From an uncultured Prevotellaceae bacterium (GTDB taxonomy: Bacteria; Bacteroidota; Bacteroidia; Bacteroidales; Bacteroidaceae): a stretch of 29,895 nt of DNA. Of this stretch, positions 1 to 6,308 are shown one piece after another (within the stretch, counting starts at the first letter, position 1; the number at the start of each line of letters is the position of its first letter). The stretch spans positions 1 to 29,895 of the forward strand of contig UQST01000033.1 of assembly GCA_900543815.1 (NCBI GenBank), written 5' to 3'. Both the position numbers and the translations under genes were made by a program. Under the pieces are notes generated by a model, which worked only from the letters and a program-made list of their open reading frames with translations, was not told the DNA's origin and ran no database searches.

Positions 1-468
1 GAGCCTACAGTGCGGATGAGACTATTGGATAGGACTTTGGCAAAGAAGTTATTTTACGGTCTTGATGACATAACAATACCAATCAGCCTGTTTCTAAAGT
101 TACAGATTCCAATTTCCAAAGTTTATATAGTAGAGAACAAAGTGAATTTCCTAACCTTTCCTCTTATACCAAACAGTATTGTTATATGGGGAAAAGGCTA
201 TGGTGTTGCATCCATAAAAGAATCAGAATTGTTAAAATCCACAGAACTTATCTATTGGGGTGACCTTGATGCACAAGGCTTTGAAATACTATCGCAATTC
301 CGTAGCTATTTTGGACAAGTAAAGAGCTTGTTAATGGACAAAGCTACGTTCGACAATTACTTTGAGAAAGAATTGTATCAATATATAAAAGTAAACAACT
401 ACAGGCTTGAACAAGAAAAGATTCCTCAACGCTATGTAATTGAACAGCTCAAATGTCTTTTAGACTAA
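1..468 (+). CDS. jetD: Wadjet JetD, C-terminal part (5' end outside window)
   Basis: Reading frame 1 is open from the first base and stops with TAA at 466-468, so this is the last 155 residues of a longer protein. I recognise the DUF2220 (TOPRIM-like) domain of JetD, the nuclease subunit of the Wadjet (JetABCD) SMC-type anti-plasmid system. Visible marks are a VEN motif (about residue 44), an IVIWGKGYG stretch, the acidic signature YWGDLDAQGFEIL (about residues 81-93) and SLLMDKATF. In the family the Glu of VEN and the Asp pair of GDLD are expected metal ligands, and JetD cleaves DNA trapped by the JetABC complex. The methionines near the window edge are internal, because homology already runs at residue 4. 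The stretch is clearly more AT-rich than the rest of the window, consistent with an acquired island. JetA, JetB and JetC should lie immediately upstream. Confidence 0.85.
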   Translation, partial: EPTVRMRLLDRTLAKKLFYGLDDITIPISLFLKLQIPISKVYIVENKVNFLTFPLIPNSIVIWGKGYGVASIKESELLKSTELIYWGDLDAQGFEILSQFRSYFGQVKSLLMDKATFDNYFEKELYQYIKVNNYRLEQEKIPQRYVIEQLKCLLD

Positions 469-480
469 ATGTAACAAAAA

Positions 481-523
481 AAGGCGTACAACTGATATCC
501 ATACGATTTCGGTTGTACGCCTT
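481..523. terminator. Bidirectional terminator between jetD and dnaK
   Basis: Perfect 12-bp arms AAGGCGTACAAC (481-492) and GTTGTACGCCTT (512-523) enclose a 19-nt loop. The stem is preceded by an A-run (475-482) and followed by TATTATTTATTC, so it has U-rich ends when read in either direction. It lies between convergent genes and most likely ends both transcripts. Confidence 0.85.
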
Positions 524-566
524 ATTATTTATTCTTGTTCAGAATGTCTGTTCTTGAAAGTCAAGC

Positions 567-2474
567 TTACTTAACCTCCTCGAAGTCTGCGTCCTGAATG
601 TTGTCGTTGTTACCGTTTGAGGTGCTCTGCTGAGACTGCTGAGAGTCTGCCTGAGCGCCGGCACCGGGCTGAGGACCAGCCTGCTGCTGGGCTGCATACA
701 TCTTCTGAGCAGCGTTGTTGAGCTCGGCGATAGCAGCATCGACGGCAGCTACGTCCTGTGCCTTGTGGGCAGTCTTCAGCTTCTCTACGGCTGCCTCTAC
801 CTCTGCCTTTACGTCAGCAGGAAGCTTGTCGCCACTCTCCTTCAGCATGTTCTCGGTCTGGAAGATCATTGAGTCGGCCTGATTCATCTTATCCACCTTC
901 TCACGCTCCTTCTTATCAGCATCGGCGTTAGCCTCTGCCTCAGCCTTCATGCGCTCGATCTCCTCCTTTGACAGGCCGGATGAAGCCTCGATGCGGATGG
1001 TCTGCTCCTTACCGGTAGCCTTATCCTTGGCAGATACCTTCAGAATACCGTTGGCATCGATGTCGAATGAAACCTCAATCTGAGGCACTCCACGACGTGC
1101 GGGAGCAATACCCTCAAGGTTGAACTGGCCTACACTCTTGTTCTGGCTGGCCATTGGACGCTCACCCTGAAGCACGTGGATGGTCACTGCTGTCTGGTTG
1201 TCGGCAGCTGTTGAGAACACCTCGCTCTTGTGGCAGGGGATGGTGGTGTTGGCGTCAATCAGACGTGTCATCACGCCGCCCATAGTCTCGATACCCATTG
1301 ACAGGGGAGTAACGTCGAGCAGCACAATGTCGCTCTTGTCACCTGTGAGCACTGCACCCTGAATGGCAGCACCTACAGCCACTACCTCATCGGGGTTGAC
1401 ACCCTTAGAAGGCTCCTTGCCGAAGAAGTCGGCTACCAGCTTCTGCACGGCGGGGATACGGCTTGAACCACCCACAAGGATTACCTCATCGATATCGCTG
1501 TTGGACAGACCTGCATCACGCATAGCGTTCTGGCAGGGAACCTTACAAGCCTGGATCAGACCGTCAGCCAGCTGCTCGAACTTAGCACGTGTCAGTGTCT
1601 TCACCAAGTGCTTGGGTACACCGCCCACTGCAGTGATGTAGGGCAGGTTGATTTCTGTGGTGGTTGTGCTTGACAACTCAATCTTGGCCTTCTCGGCAGC
1701 CTCCTTCAGACGCTGGAGAGCCATGGGATCCTGCTTCAGGTCGATGCCTTCCTCAGCCTTGAACTCCTCTGCCATCCAGTCGATAATCACCTGGTCGAAG
1801 TCATCACCGCCCAGATGAGTATCACCGTTGGTAGAAAGAACCTCGAACACACCGCTACCGAACTCCAGGATAGAGATATCGAATGTACCACCGCCAAGGT
1901 CGAACACGGCAATCTTCATATCCTTGTGAGCCTTATCCACACCATAAGCCAGAGCTGCTGCTGTGGGCTCGTTCACGATACGCTTTACGTCCAGACCGGC
2001 AATCTGACCAGCCTCCTTGGTAGCCTGACGCTGTGAGTCAGAGAAGTAGGCAGGCACAGTGATGACGGCCTCTGTAACCTCCTGGCCCAAATAGTCCTCT
2101 GCAGTCTTCTTCATCTTCTGCAGAATCATGGCGCTAATCTCCTGAGGAGTGTATTGGCGTCCGTCTATCTCCACGCGGGGAGTGTTGTTGTCGCCACGTA
2201 CCACTGTATAAGGTACACGTGCGATTTCCTTCTGCACCTGGTCGTAGGTCTCTCCCATGAATCTCTTGATAGAGAAGATGGTCTTCTTGGGGTTAGTGAT
2301 AGCCTGACGCTTAGCGGGGTCACCCACCTTGCGCTCGCCACCATCTACGAATGCCACAATAGAGGGAGTGGTGCGCTTACCCTCACTGTTGGTAATCACA
2401 ACGGGCTCATTGCCCTCAAACACAGATACGCAAGAGTTTGTCGTACCCAGGTCTATACCAATAATCTTTCCCAT
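567..2474 (-). CDS. dnaK: Chaperone protein DnaK (Hsp70)
   Basis: The 635-aa Hsp70 chaperone folds and remodels client proteins in the cytoplasm with DnaJ and GrpE. The N-terminal nucleotide-binding domain opens with IIGIDLGTTNSC and contains the phosphate-binding motif DLGGGTFD. The substrate-binding domain follows (LLDVTPLSMGIETMGG), then a helical lid and a Q/G-rich linker ending in DFEEVK. The open frame runs upstream to 2585, but the ATG at 2472-2474 is the real start because Hsp70 homology begins there with MGKIIGIDLG and the extension is intergenic in character. The leader is A-rich with no Shine-Dalgarno sequence, usual for Bacteroidetes. No dnaJ or grpE is adjacent and I saw no CIRCE element. 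A sigma-54-like site lies upstream. Confidence 0.98.
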   Translation of the reverse strand: MGKIIGIDLGTTNSCVSVFEGNEPVVITNSEGKRTTPSIVAFVDGGERKVGDPAKRQAITNPKKTIFSIKRFMGETYDQVQKEIARVPYTVVRGDNNTPRVEIDGRQYTPQEISAMILQKMKKTAEDYLGQEVTEAVITVPAYFSDSQRQATKEAGQIAGLDVKRIVNEPTAAALAYGVDKAHKDMKIAVFDLGGGTFDISILEFGSGVFEVLSTNGDTHLGGDDFDQVIIDWMAEEFKAEEGIDLKQDPMALQRLKEAAEKAKIELSSTTTTEINLPYITAVGGVPKHLVKTLTRAKFEQLADGLIQACKVPCQNAMRDAGLSNSDIDEVILVGGSSRIPAVQKLVADFFGKEPSKGVNPDEVVAVGAAIQGAVLTGDKSDIVLLDVTPLSMGIETMGGVMTRLIDANTTIPCHKSEVFSTAADNQTAVTIHVLQGERPMASQNKSVGQFNLEGIAPARRGVPQIEVSFDIDANGILKVSAKDKATGKEQTIRIEASSGLSKEEIERMKAEAEANADADKKEREKVDKMNQADSMIFQTENMLKESGDKLPADVKAEVEAAVEKLKTAHKAQDVAAVDAAIAELNNAAQKMYAAQQQAGPQPGAGAQADSQQSQQSTSNGNNDNIQDADFEEVK

Positions 2475-2540
2475 AGTTGTATATTTTTTATTTTTTATAT
2501 TCTTGAATTGAGTTCTTTGTGCCACGATGCACACCCTAAT

Positions 2541-2561
2541 AGTCACAAAGGCTGTGCCAAA
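2541..2561 (-). promoter_or_regulatory. Candidate sigma-54 (-24/-12) promoter of dnaK
   Basis: Read on the minus strand, 2560-2544 is TTGGCACAGCCTTTGTG. The sigma-54 consensus is TTGGCACRNNNNTTGCW. The -24 half is perfect and the GG-to-G spacing (N10) is correct; the -12 GC is GT. The implied start would be near 2533, giving a leader of about 60 nt. Standard Bacteroidetes -7 sites are not obvious between here and the start codon. The assignment is inferred from pattern only. Confidence 0.45.
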
Positions 2562-2620
2562 GTGCTGTTGGGCAGGATAAAGCATTACCTTTCGTCAGTT
2601 ACGTCATGCTTCGTGTCGGC

Positions 2621-2651
2621 AATTCTGCCATCCTGTCACAAAATTCTGCCA
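2621..2651. repeat. Two 10-bp direct repeats, 21 bp apart, upstream of dnaK
   Basis: AATTCTGCCA occurs at 2621-2630 and again at 2642-2651, exactly two helical turns apart. The pair lies about 90-120 bp upstream of the predicted dnaK start site, a normal distance for an activator or enhancer-binding protein. The binding role is inference. Confidence 0.4.
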
Positions 2652-2731
2652 AAAACGGGATTGTTTCTTGGTTCGTGGCCATGGGTCAAAAGGCTCCTCC
2701 GCTCTTTATACATTATTATATATATAAAGGA

Positions 2732-2774
2732 AGCCCCTTCCCTACCTCCTTTTGATGGGAGGTGAGAAGGGGCT
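2732..2774 (-). terminator. Hairpin terminator downstream of recA
   Basis: Arms AGCCCCTTC (2732-2740) and GAAGGGGCT (2766-2774) pair perfectly. After a small internal loop, ACCTCC (2744-2749) pairs with GGAGGT (2758-2763). Read on the minus strand the stem is followed by TCCTTTATATATA, a weak U tract. It lies about 300 nt past the recA stop, so it would give recA mRNA a long 3' UTR unless another site ends it earlier. Confidence 0.6.
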
Positions 2775-2808
2775 GGATATTATTCGGGAATGTGGGAGAT
2801 GGGTTCTT

Positions 2809-2896
2809 GGTCTGGGTAAAATGCTTTCTCCAATAGGGTGAAACGTTTTTTCCAGTTGGGGAAATGCATCACTCCTGTCGGGCGAAACGGCAGGCC
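2809..2896. repeat. Degenerate 22-bp tandem array (4 units)
   Basis: Units begin at 2809, 2831, 2853 and 2875. Units 2-4 keep a core close to C-W-R-T-n-GGG-n-RAAA, followed by an ACG/TGC-like trinucleotide, at nearly the same offset; unit 1 is poorer. The 22-bp period is not a multiple of three, so it is not a coding repeat. Confidence 0.45.
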
Positions 2897-3078
2897 GCCT
2901 GACCTCCAAGCTATAACTTCATTAGCCAGTCCGGCACAGCATTCTCTCTAATCGCCTATGAATGCTCCTCTCTAAACCATAACCTCGGGATGGCAGGTCC
3001 AATCAGCATTTGCTCTGACCAGGCATAATGCCCAGTCGCTTGGCTGTAAACCCAGAAGCCGCTCTCTCAATCTTTCCC

Positions 3079-4116
3079 TTACTGCATTCCTTCCTCGATG
3101 ATTTCTTCGGCTTCGGGAGTGCCGTTCATAGCGTTTACTATCTTGGCGGCTATCTCTTCGGCCAGTTCGGGATTGTCCTTGAGCAGGTTTTTCACACCTT
3201 CGCGGCCCTGCCCCAACTTGCTTCCTCCGTAGCTGTACCACGAACCGCTCTTCTCGATGACGCCGAACTTGACGCCCAGGTCAACTATCTCGCCGATGCG
3301 GCTGATGCCTTCGCCAAAGGTAATTTCGAACTCTGCTTTGCGGAATGGAGGAGCCACCTTGTTCTTCACCACCTTTACGCGCACCTCGTTGCCCAGTATG
3401 TTGTCGCCGTCCTTGATGGCTGCACCCTTGCGGATGTCCAGTCTCACGCTGGCGTAGAACTTCAGAGCGTTACCGCCTGTGGTGGTCTCGGGATTGCCGA
3501 ACATCACGCCTATCTTCTCGCGCAGCTGGTTGATGAAGATGCAGGTGGTGTTTGTCTTGCTGATGGTGGCGGTGAGCTTTCTCAGAGCCTGGCTCATGAG
3601 GCGGGCCTGCAGCCCCACCTTGTTGTCGCCCATATCTCCCTCTATCTCTGCTTTAGGTGTGAGCGCTGCCACAGAATCCACCACTACGATATCGATAGCG
3701 GCGCTGCGTATCAGCTGGTCAGCTATCTCCAGTGCCTGCTCGCCGTTGTCTGGCTGCGAGATGAAGAGGTTATCCACATCCACTCCCAACTTGGCTGCAT
3801 AGAATCGGTCGAAGGCATGTTCTGCATCGATGAATGCAGCTATGCCACCTGCCTTCTGTGCTTCGGCGATGGCATGGATGGCCAGTGTGGTCTTACCAGA
3901 AGACTCCGGACCGTAGATCTCTATGATGCGACCCTTGGGATAGCCGCCCACTCCGAGCGCGTAGTCCAGTGAGATGCTGCCTGTGCGTATCACCTCCACG
4001 TTCTCTATCTTCTCGTCGCCCAGTTTCATCACCGAGCCTTTGCCGTAGTCTTTCTCTATCTTTGTGATTGCGGCCTGAAGCGCTTTCAGTTTAGCCGCGT
4101 TGTCTGCTGCTGCCAT
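3079..4116 (-). CDS. recA: Recombinase RecA
   Basis: A 345-aa RecA, of normal length. It forms ATP-dependent filaments on single-stranded DNA for homologous recombination and triggers SOS-type autocleavage. The Walker A motif GPESSGKT is at residues 69-76. IDIVVVDSVAAL is the Walker B region, and the DNA-binding loop region includes INQLREKIGVMFGNPETTTGG. The C-terminus is acidic (EAEEIIEEGMQ), as usual. It starts 44 nt after the stop of the dehydrogenase gene on the same strand, so the two are probably co-transcribed. I saw no LexA-type operator in that short gap. Confidence 0.99.
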   Translation of the reverse strand: MAAADNAAKLKALQAAITKIEKDYGKGSVMKLGDEKIENVEVIRTGSISLDYALGVGGYPKGRIIEIYGPESSGKTTLAIHAIAEAQKAGGIAAFIDAEHAFDRFYAAKLGVDVDNLFISQPDNGEQALEIADQLIRSAAIDIVVVDSVAALTPKAEIEGDMGDNKVGLQARLMSQALRKLTATISKTNTTCIFINQLREKIGVMFGNPETTTGGNALKFYASVRLDIRKGAAIKDGDNILGNEVRVKVVKNKVAPPFRKAEFEITFGEGISRIGEIVDLGVKFGVIEKSGSWYSYGGSKLGQGREGVKNLLKDNPELAEEIAAKIVNAMNGTPEAEEIIEEGMQ

Positions 4117-4160
4117 ATTCTATAGTATTATATAATAATGTATATGGTGTGAGGAGCCGA

Positions 4161-5393
4161 TTAGAGCTCCAGGTCGATGTCGTGCAGTTCGTGCCAGGGA
4201 AGACCCTGCTTGTTGAGCTGCTCCATGAATGGATCGGGGTCAAACTCCTCCACATTATGCACGCCCGGTTTCTTCCAGATGCCCTTCATGAACATCATGG
4301 CGCCTATCATGGCAGGCACTCCTGTGGTGTAGCTCACTCCCTGCATGCCGGTCTCCTCATAGGCAGCCTGGTGCGAGCAGTTGTTATACACGTAGTAGGT
4401 ATGCTCCTGACCATCCTTCATACCGCGTATGCGGCAGCCGATAGAGGTTTCTCCCTCGTAGTTCTCACCCAGATCCTGAGGGTTGGGCAATACAGCCTTG
4501 AGGAACTGCAGAGGCACTATCTTCACCACTTCCTCGCCGCTGCCGTCGGCCTTGGGAGCCTTGTATTCCACCTCGTCGATGCGTGCCATTCCGATGTTCT
4601 CGATGACATCCAGATAGGTCAGGTACTGCTGGCCGAAGGTCATCCAGAAGCGTGCACGCTTGATGGTGGGGTAGTTGATCACCAGCGACTCTATCTCCTC
4701 GTGGTGCAGCAGGTAGCTCTCCTTGGGTCCGATGCCGGGATATGTGAGAGGCTTGTGTATCTCCATGGGCTCGGTCTCGATATATTTGCCGTTCTCCCAG
4801 TAGAGTCCCTTCTGTGTGATCTCGCGTATGTTGATCTCGGGATTGAAGTTTGTGGCAAAAGCCTTATGGTGGTTGCCGGCGTTGCAATCCACGATATCCA
4901 GATACTGGATTTCGTCAAAGTGGTGCTTGGCAGCATATGCTGTGAAGATGCTGGTCACTCCGGGGTCGAATCCGCAGCCCAGTATGGCAGTCAGTCCAGC
5001 CTGCTCAAAGCGCTCGCGGTAAGCCCATTGCCAGCTGTACTCAAAGTGTGCTTCGTCCTTGGGCTCATAGTTGGCCGTATCCATATAGTTGCATCCTGTC
5101 TGCAGGCAAGCCTCCATGATGGTGAGGTCCTGATAAGGCAGGGCCAGATTGAGCACCAGTTCAGGCTTGTAGTCAGAGAACAGAGCCACCAGCTGCTCCA
5201 CGCTGTCGGCATCCACCTGTGCTGTGCGCACCTGTGTGCCATATTTCTTGTTCAACACCTCGGCCAGTGCTATGCACTTCTTCTCAGTGCGGCTGGCAAT
5301 CATCACCTCGGTAAACACCTCGGGATTCTGGCATACCTTGTGGGCGGCTACAGTAGCCACACCTCCGGCTCCGATAATCAGTATTCTTCCCAT
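4161..5393 (-). CDS. Saccharopine dehydrogenase-family enzyme, likely carboxy(nor)spermidine dehydrogenase
   Basis: This 410-aa NAD(P)-dependent oxidoreductase has the Rossmann motif ILIIGAGGVATVAA at residues 4-17 and the family's GCGFDPGVTSIF and DCNAGNHH segments. In Bacteroidetes close relatives make carboxyspermidine or carboxynorspermidine from an aminoaldehyde and a diamine, the step before decarboxylation to spermidine or norspermidine; fungal relatives act in lysine synthesis. Its length and single-domain build fit the polyamine branch. The decarboxylase partner (nspC) is not in the window. It lies between a 193-aa unknown gene (52 nt upstream) and recA (44 nt downstream), all on the minus strand. 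Confidence 0.85.
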   Translation of the reverse strand: MGRILIIGAGGVATVAAHKVCQNPEVFTEVMIASRTEKKCIALAEVLNKKYGTQVRTAQVDADSVEQLVALFSDYKPELVLNLALPYQDLTIMEACLQTGCNYMDTANYEPKDEAHFEYSWQWAYRERFEQAGLTAILGCGFDPGVTSIFTAYAAKHHFDEIQYLDIVDCNAGNHHKAFATNFNPEINIREITQKGLYWENGKYIETEPMEIHKPLTYPGIGPKESYLLHHEEIESLVINYPTIKRARFWMTFGQQYLTYLDVIENIGMARIDEVEYKAPKADGSGEEVVKIVPLQFLKAVLPNPQDLGENYEGETSIGCRIRGMKDGQEHTYYVYNNCSHQAAYEETGMQGVSYTTGVPAMIGAMMFMKGIWKKPGVHNVEEFDPDPFMEQLNKQGLPWHELHDIDLEL

Positions 5394-5445
5394 ATCTATG
5401 TTTGTTTGTTCGTTTTCAGTTTGCTTGTCTGTTGTCCCCGGCCGT

Positions 5446-6027
5446 TTATCTCTGCAGATCCTGCTGGCTCAGTCCCATGGCGTGTACCATGCTGAATCCC
5501 AGCACAACATGCCCGGGAGTACCCATCTGCTGCTCCATATCCATGATGGTAAAGGGGTGCGATGGAGCTTCTGTGGCGGCGCGTCGCAGATCCTGCAAGT
5601 GCTCGCAGGCATCGGCAATGAGTGTTACCGGCCCCTGACCCTTGTCGTGCAGGATAAAGAGAGCAGCCTGCACGGGCAGAGGAGCCCCTTCCACGATATC
5701 CTCCTTCACGGCACAGTTGACGGTGAAGTCGGCCAGTCCGGGCACGTCAAACCCTTGTTTGTCCAGTTCGTTGGCCAAGTGGGCGGGCACGAAGTGCTCC
5801 AGCTCCTCCTTGCCAGGCTCGTGGAAGATGCACACCTCCACGTTGTTCTCGCCCTGCTGCAGTCCGCAGTCCAGCGCACAGCAGGTAAGCCAGTCGGCCA
5901 GGTCCAGCCTGGGCATTTCGCGTCCCAGCACCTGGGCATAGTGGTTGCGCAGCCTGCCTGCCACGGCATCAGCGTATTCCGCATCCACCAATATATAATG
6001 TGTCTTTTTCTTTATACCCTTTTCCAT
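5446..6027 (-). CDS. Conserved hypothetical protein, 193 aa
   Basis: I do not recognise a characterised family. The protein is soluble, acidic and Cys-containing, with no signal peptide or membrane segment; it begins MEKGIKKKTHYILVDAEYAD and ends GLSQQDLQR. The ATG at 6025-6027 is chosen because a promoter-like TATGTTTG ends only 8 nt upstream and the longer frame (to 6159) runs through that site into intergenic sequence. The ATG at 6040-6042 is a less likely alternative. It heads the run ending in recA, so it may be co-expressed with the polyamine enzyme. Confidence 0.8.
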   Translation of the reverse strand: MEKGIKKKTHYILVDAEYADAVAGRLRNHYAQVLGREMPRLDLADWLTCCALDCGLQQGENNVEVCIFHEPGKEELEHFVPAHLANELDKQGFDVPGLADFTVNCAVKEDIVEGAPLPVQAALFILHDKGQGPVTLIADACEHLQDLRRAATEAPSHPFTIMDMEQQMGTPGHVVLGFSMVHAMGLSQQDLQR

Positions 6028-6030
6028 ATT

Positions 6031-6044
6031 GTATGCAAACATAC
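6031..6044 (-). promoter_or_regulatory. Promoter -7 box within a palindrome, upstream of the 193-aa gene
   Basis: On the minus strand 6043-6036 reads TATGTTTG, a match to the Bacteroidetes -7 consensus TAnnTTTG. The same bases lie inside the perfect inverted repeat GTATG-CAAA-CATAC (6031-6044). Only 8 nt separate the box from the ATG, so the mRNA would be nearly leaderless. I could not see a good -33 box. Confidence 0.4.
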
Positions 6045-6247
6045 GAAGATTTTTCGGGATGAGGGTGAACTTTGGGTCAAAAAGGTTTTCAAAAAGGCGA
6101 TTGGCCTGTTTCCTCTGGCGTATCAGTCTGCTTGGGCGGACGTTTCTGTGGCTCCTCAATCCTGTTTCTGCGCTTCTTGAGTTGTCAAATGAGGCATTGT
6201 GCTCAAGAAAAACAGCCCTCCGAAGCGCGTTTCTCAGTATTTCTTGC

Positions 6248-6255
6248 TAATTTTG
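6248..6255 (+). promoter_or_regulatory. Putative -7 box of the CotH gene
   Basis: TAATTTTG matches TAnnTTTG, about 53 nt before the ATG at 6309, implying a leader of roughly 45 nt. The -33 region is weak. Confidence 0.4.
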
Positions 6256-6308
6256 TAAGGGCGGATGCAGATGTCTGCACTTGCCATTCACCCTTTGTCA
6301 CAACCGAT

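Larger units (their letters stand above)
2475..3078. other. Gene-free interval between recA and dnaK
   Basis: No convincing gene on either strand. Open frames here are antisense extensions of dnaK or recA. From the dnaK side it holds the dnaK leader and promoter candidates, the 21-bp-spaced repeats, a large hairpin at 2732-2774 and a 22-bp degenerate tandem array at 2809-2896. About 180 bp (2897-3078) next to recA show nothing I can name. Confidence 0.6.

Noticed and set aside
2475..2585. N-terminal 37-residue extension of dnaK
   Set aside because: Hsp70 homology starts exactly at the ATG at 2472-2474; the extension overlaps the promoter candidates and is not protein-like.
2972..3241. 89-codon minus-strand open frame at the recA 3' end
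   Set aside because: Out-of-frame overlap with recA, Arg-rich shadow composition.
3028..3972. 314-codon plus-strand open frame
   Set aside because: Antisense to recA, with no recognisable domain.
4149..5495. 448-codon plus-strand open frame
   Set aside because: Antisense to the well-supported dehydrogenase gene; high GC third positions keep the opposite frame open. Rich in Leu/His/Val with no family resemblance.
6072..6308. 79-residue N-terminal extension of the CotH protein
   Set aside because: A clear signal peptide starts at the internal ATG at 6309, and the extension spans the divergent promoter region.
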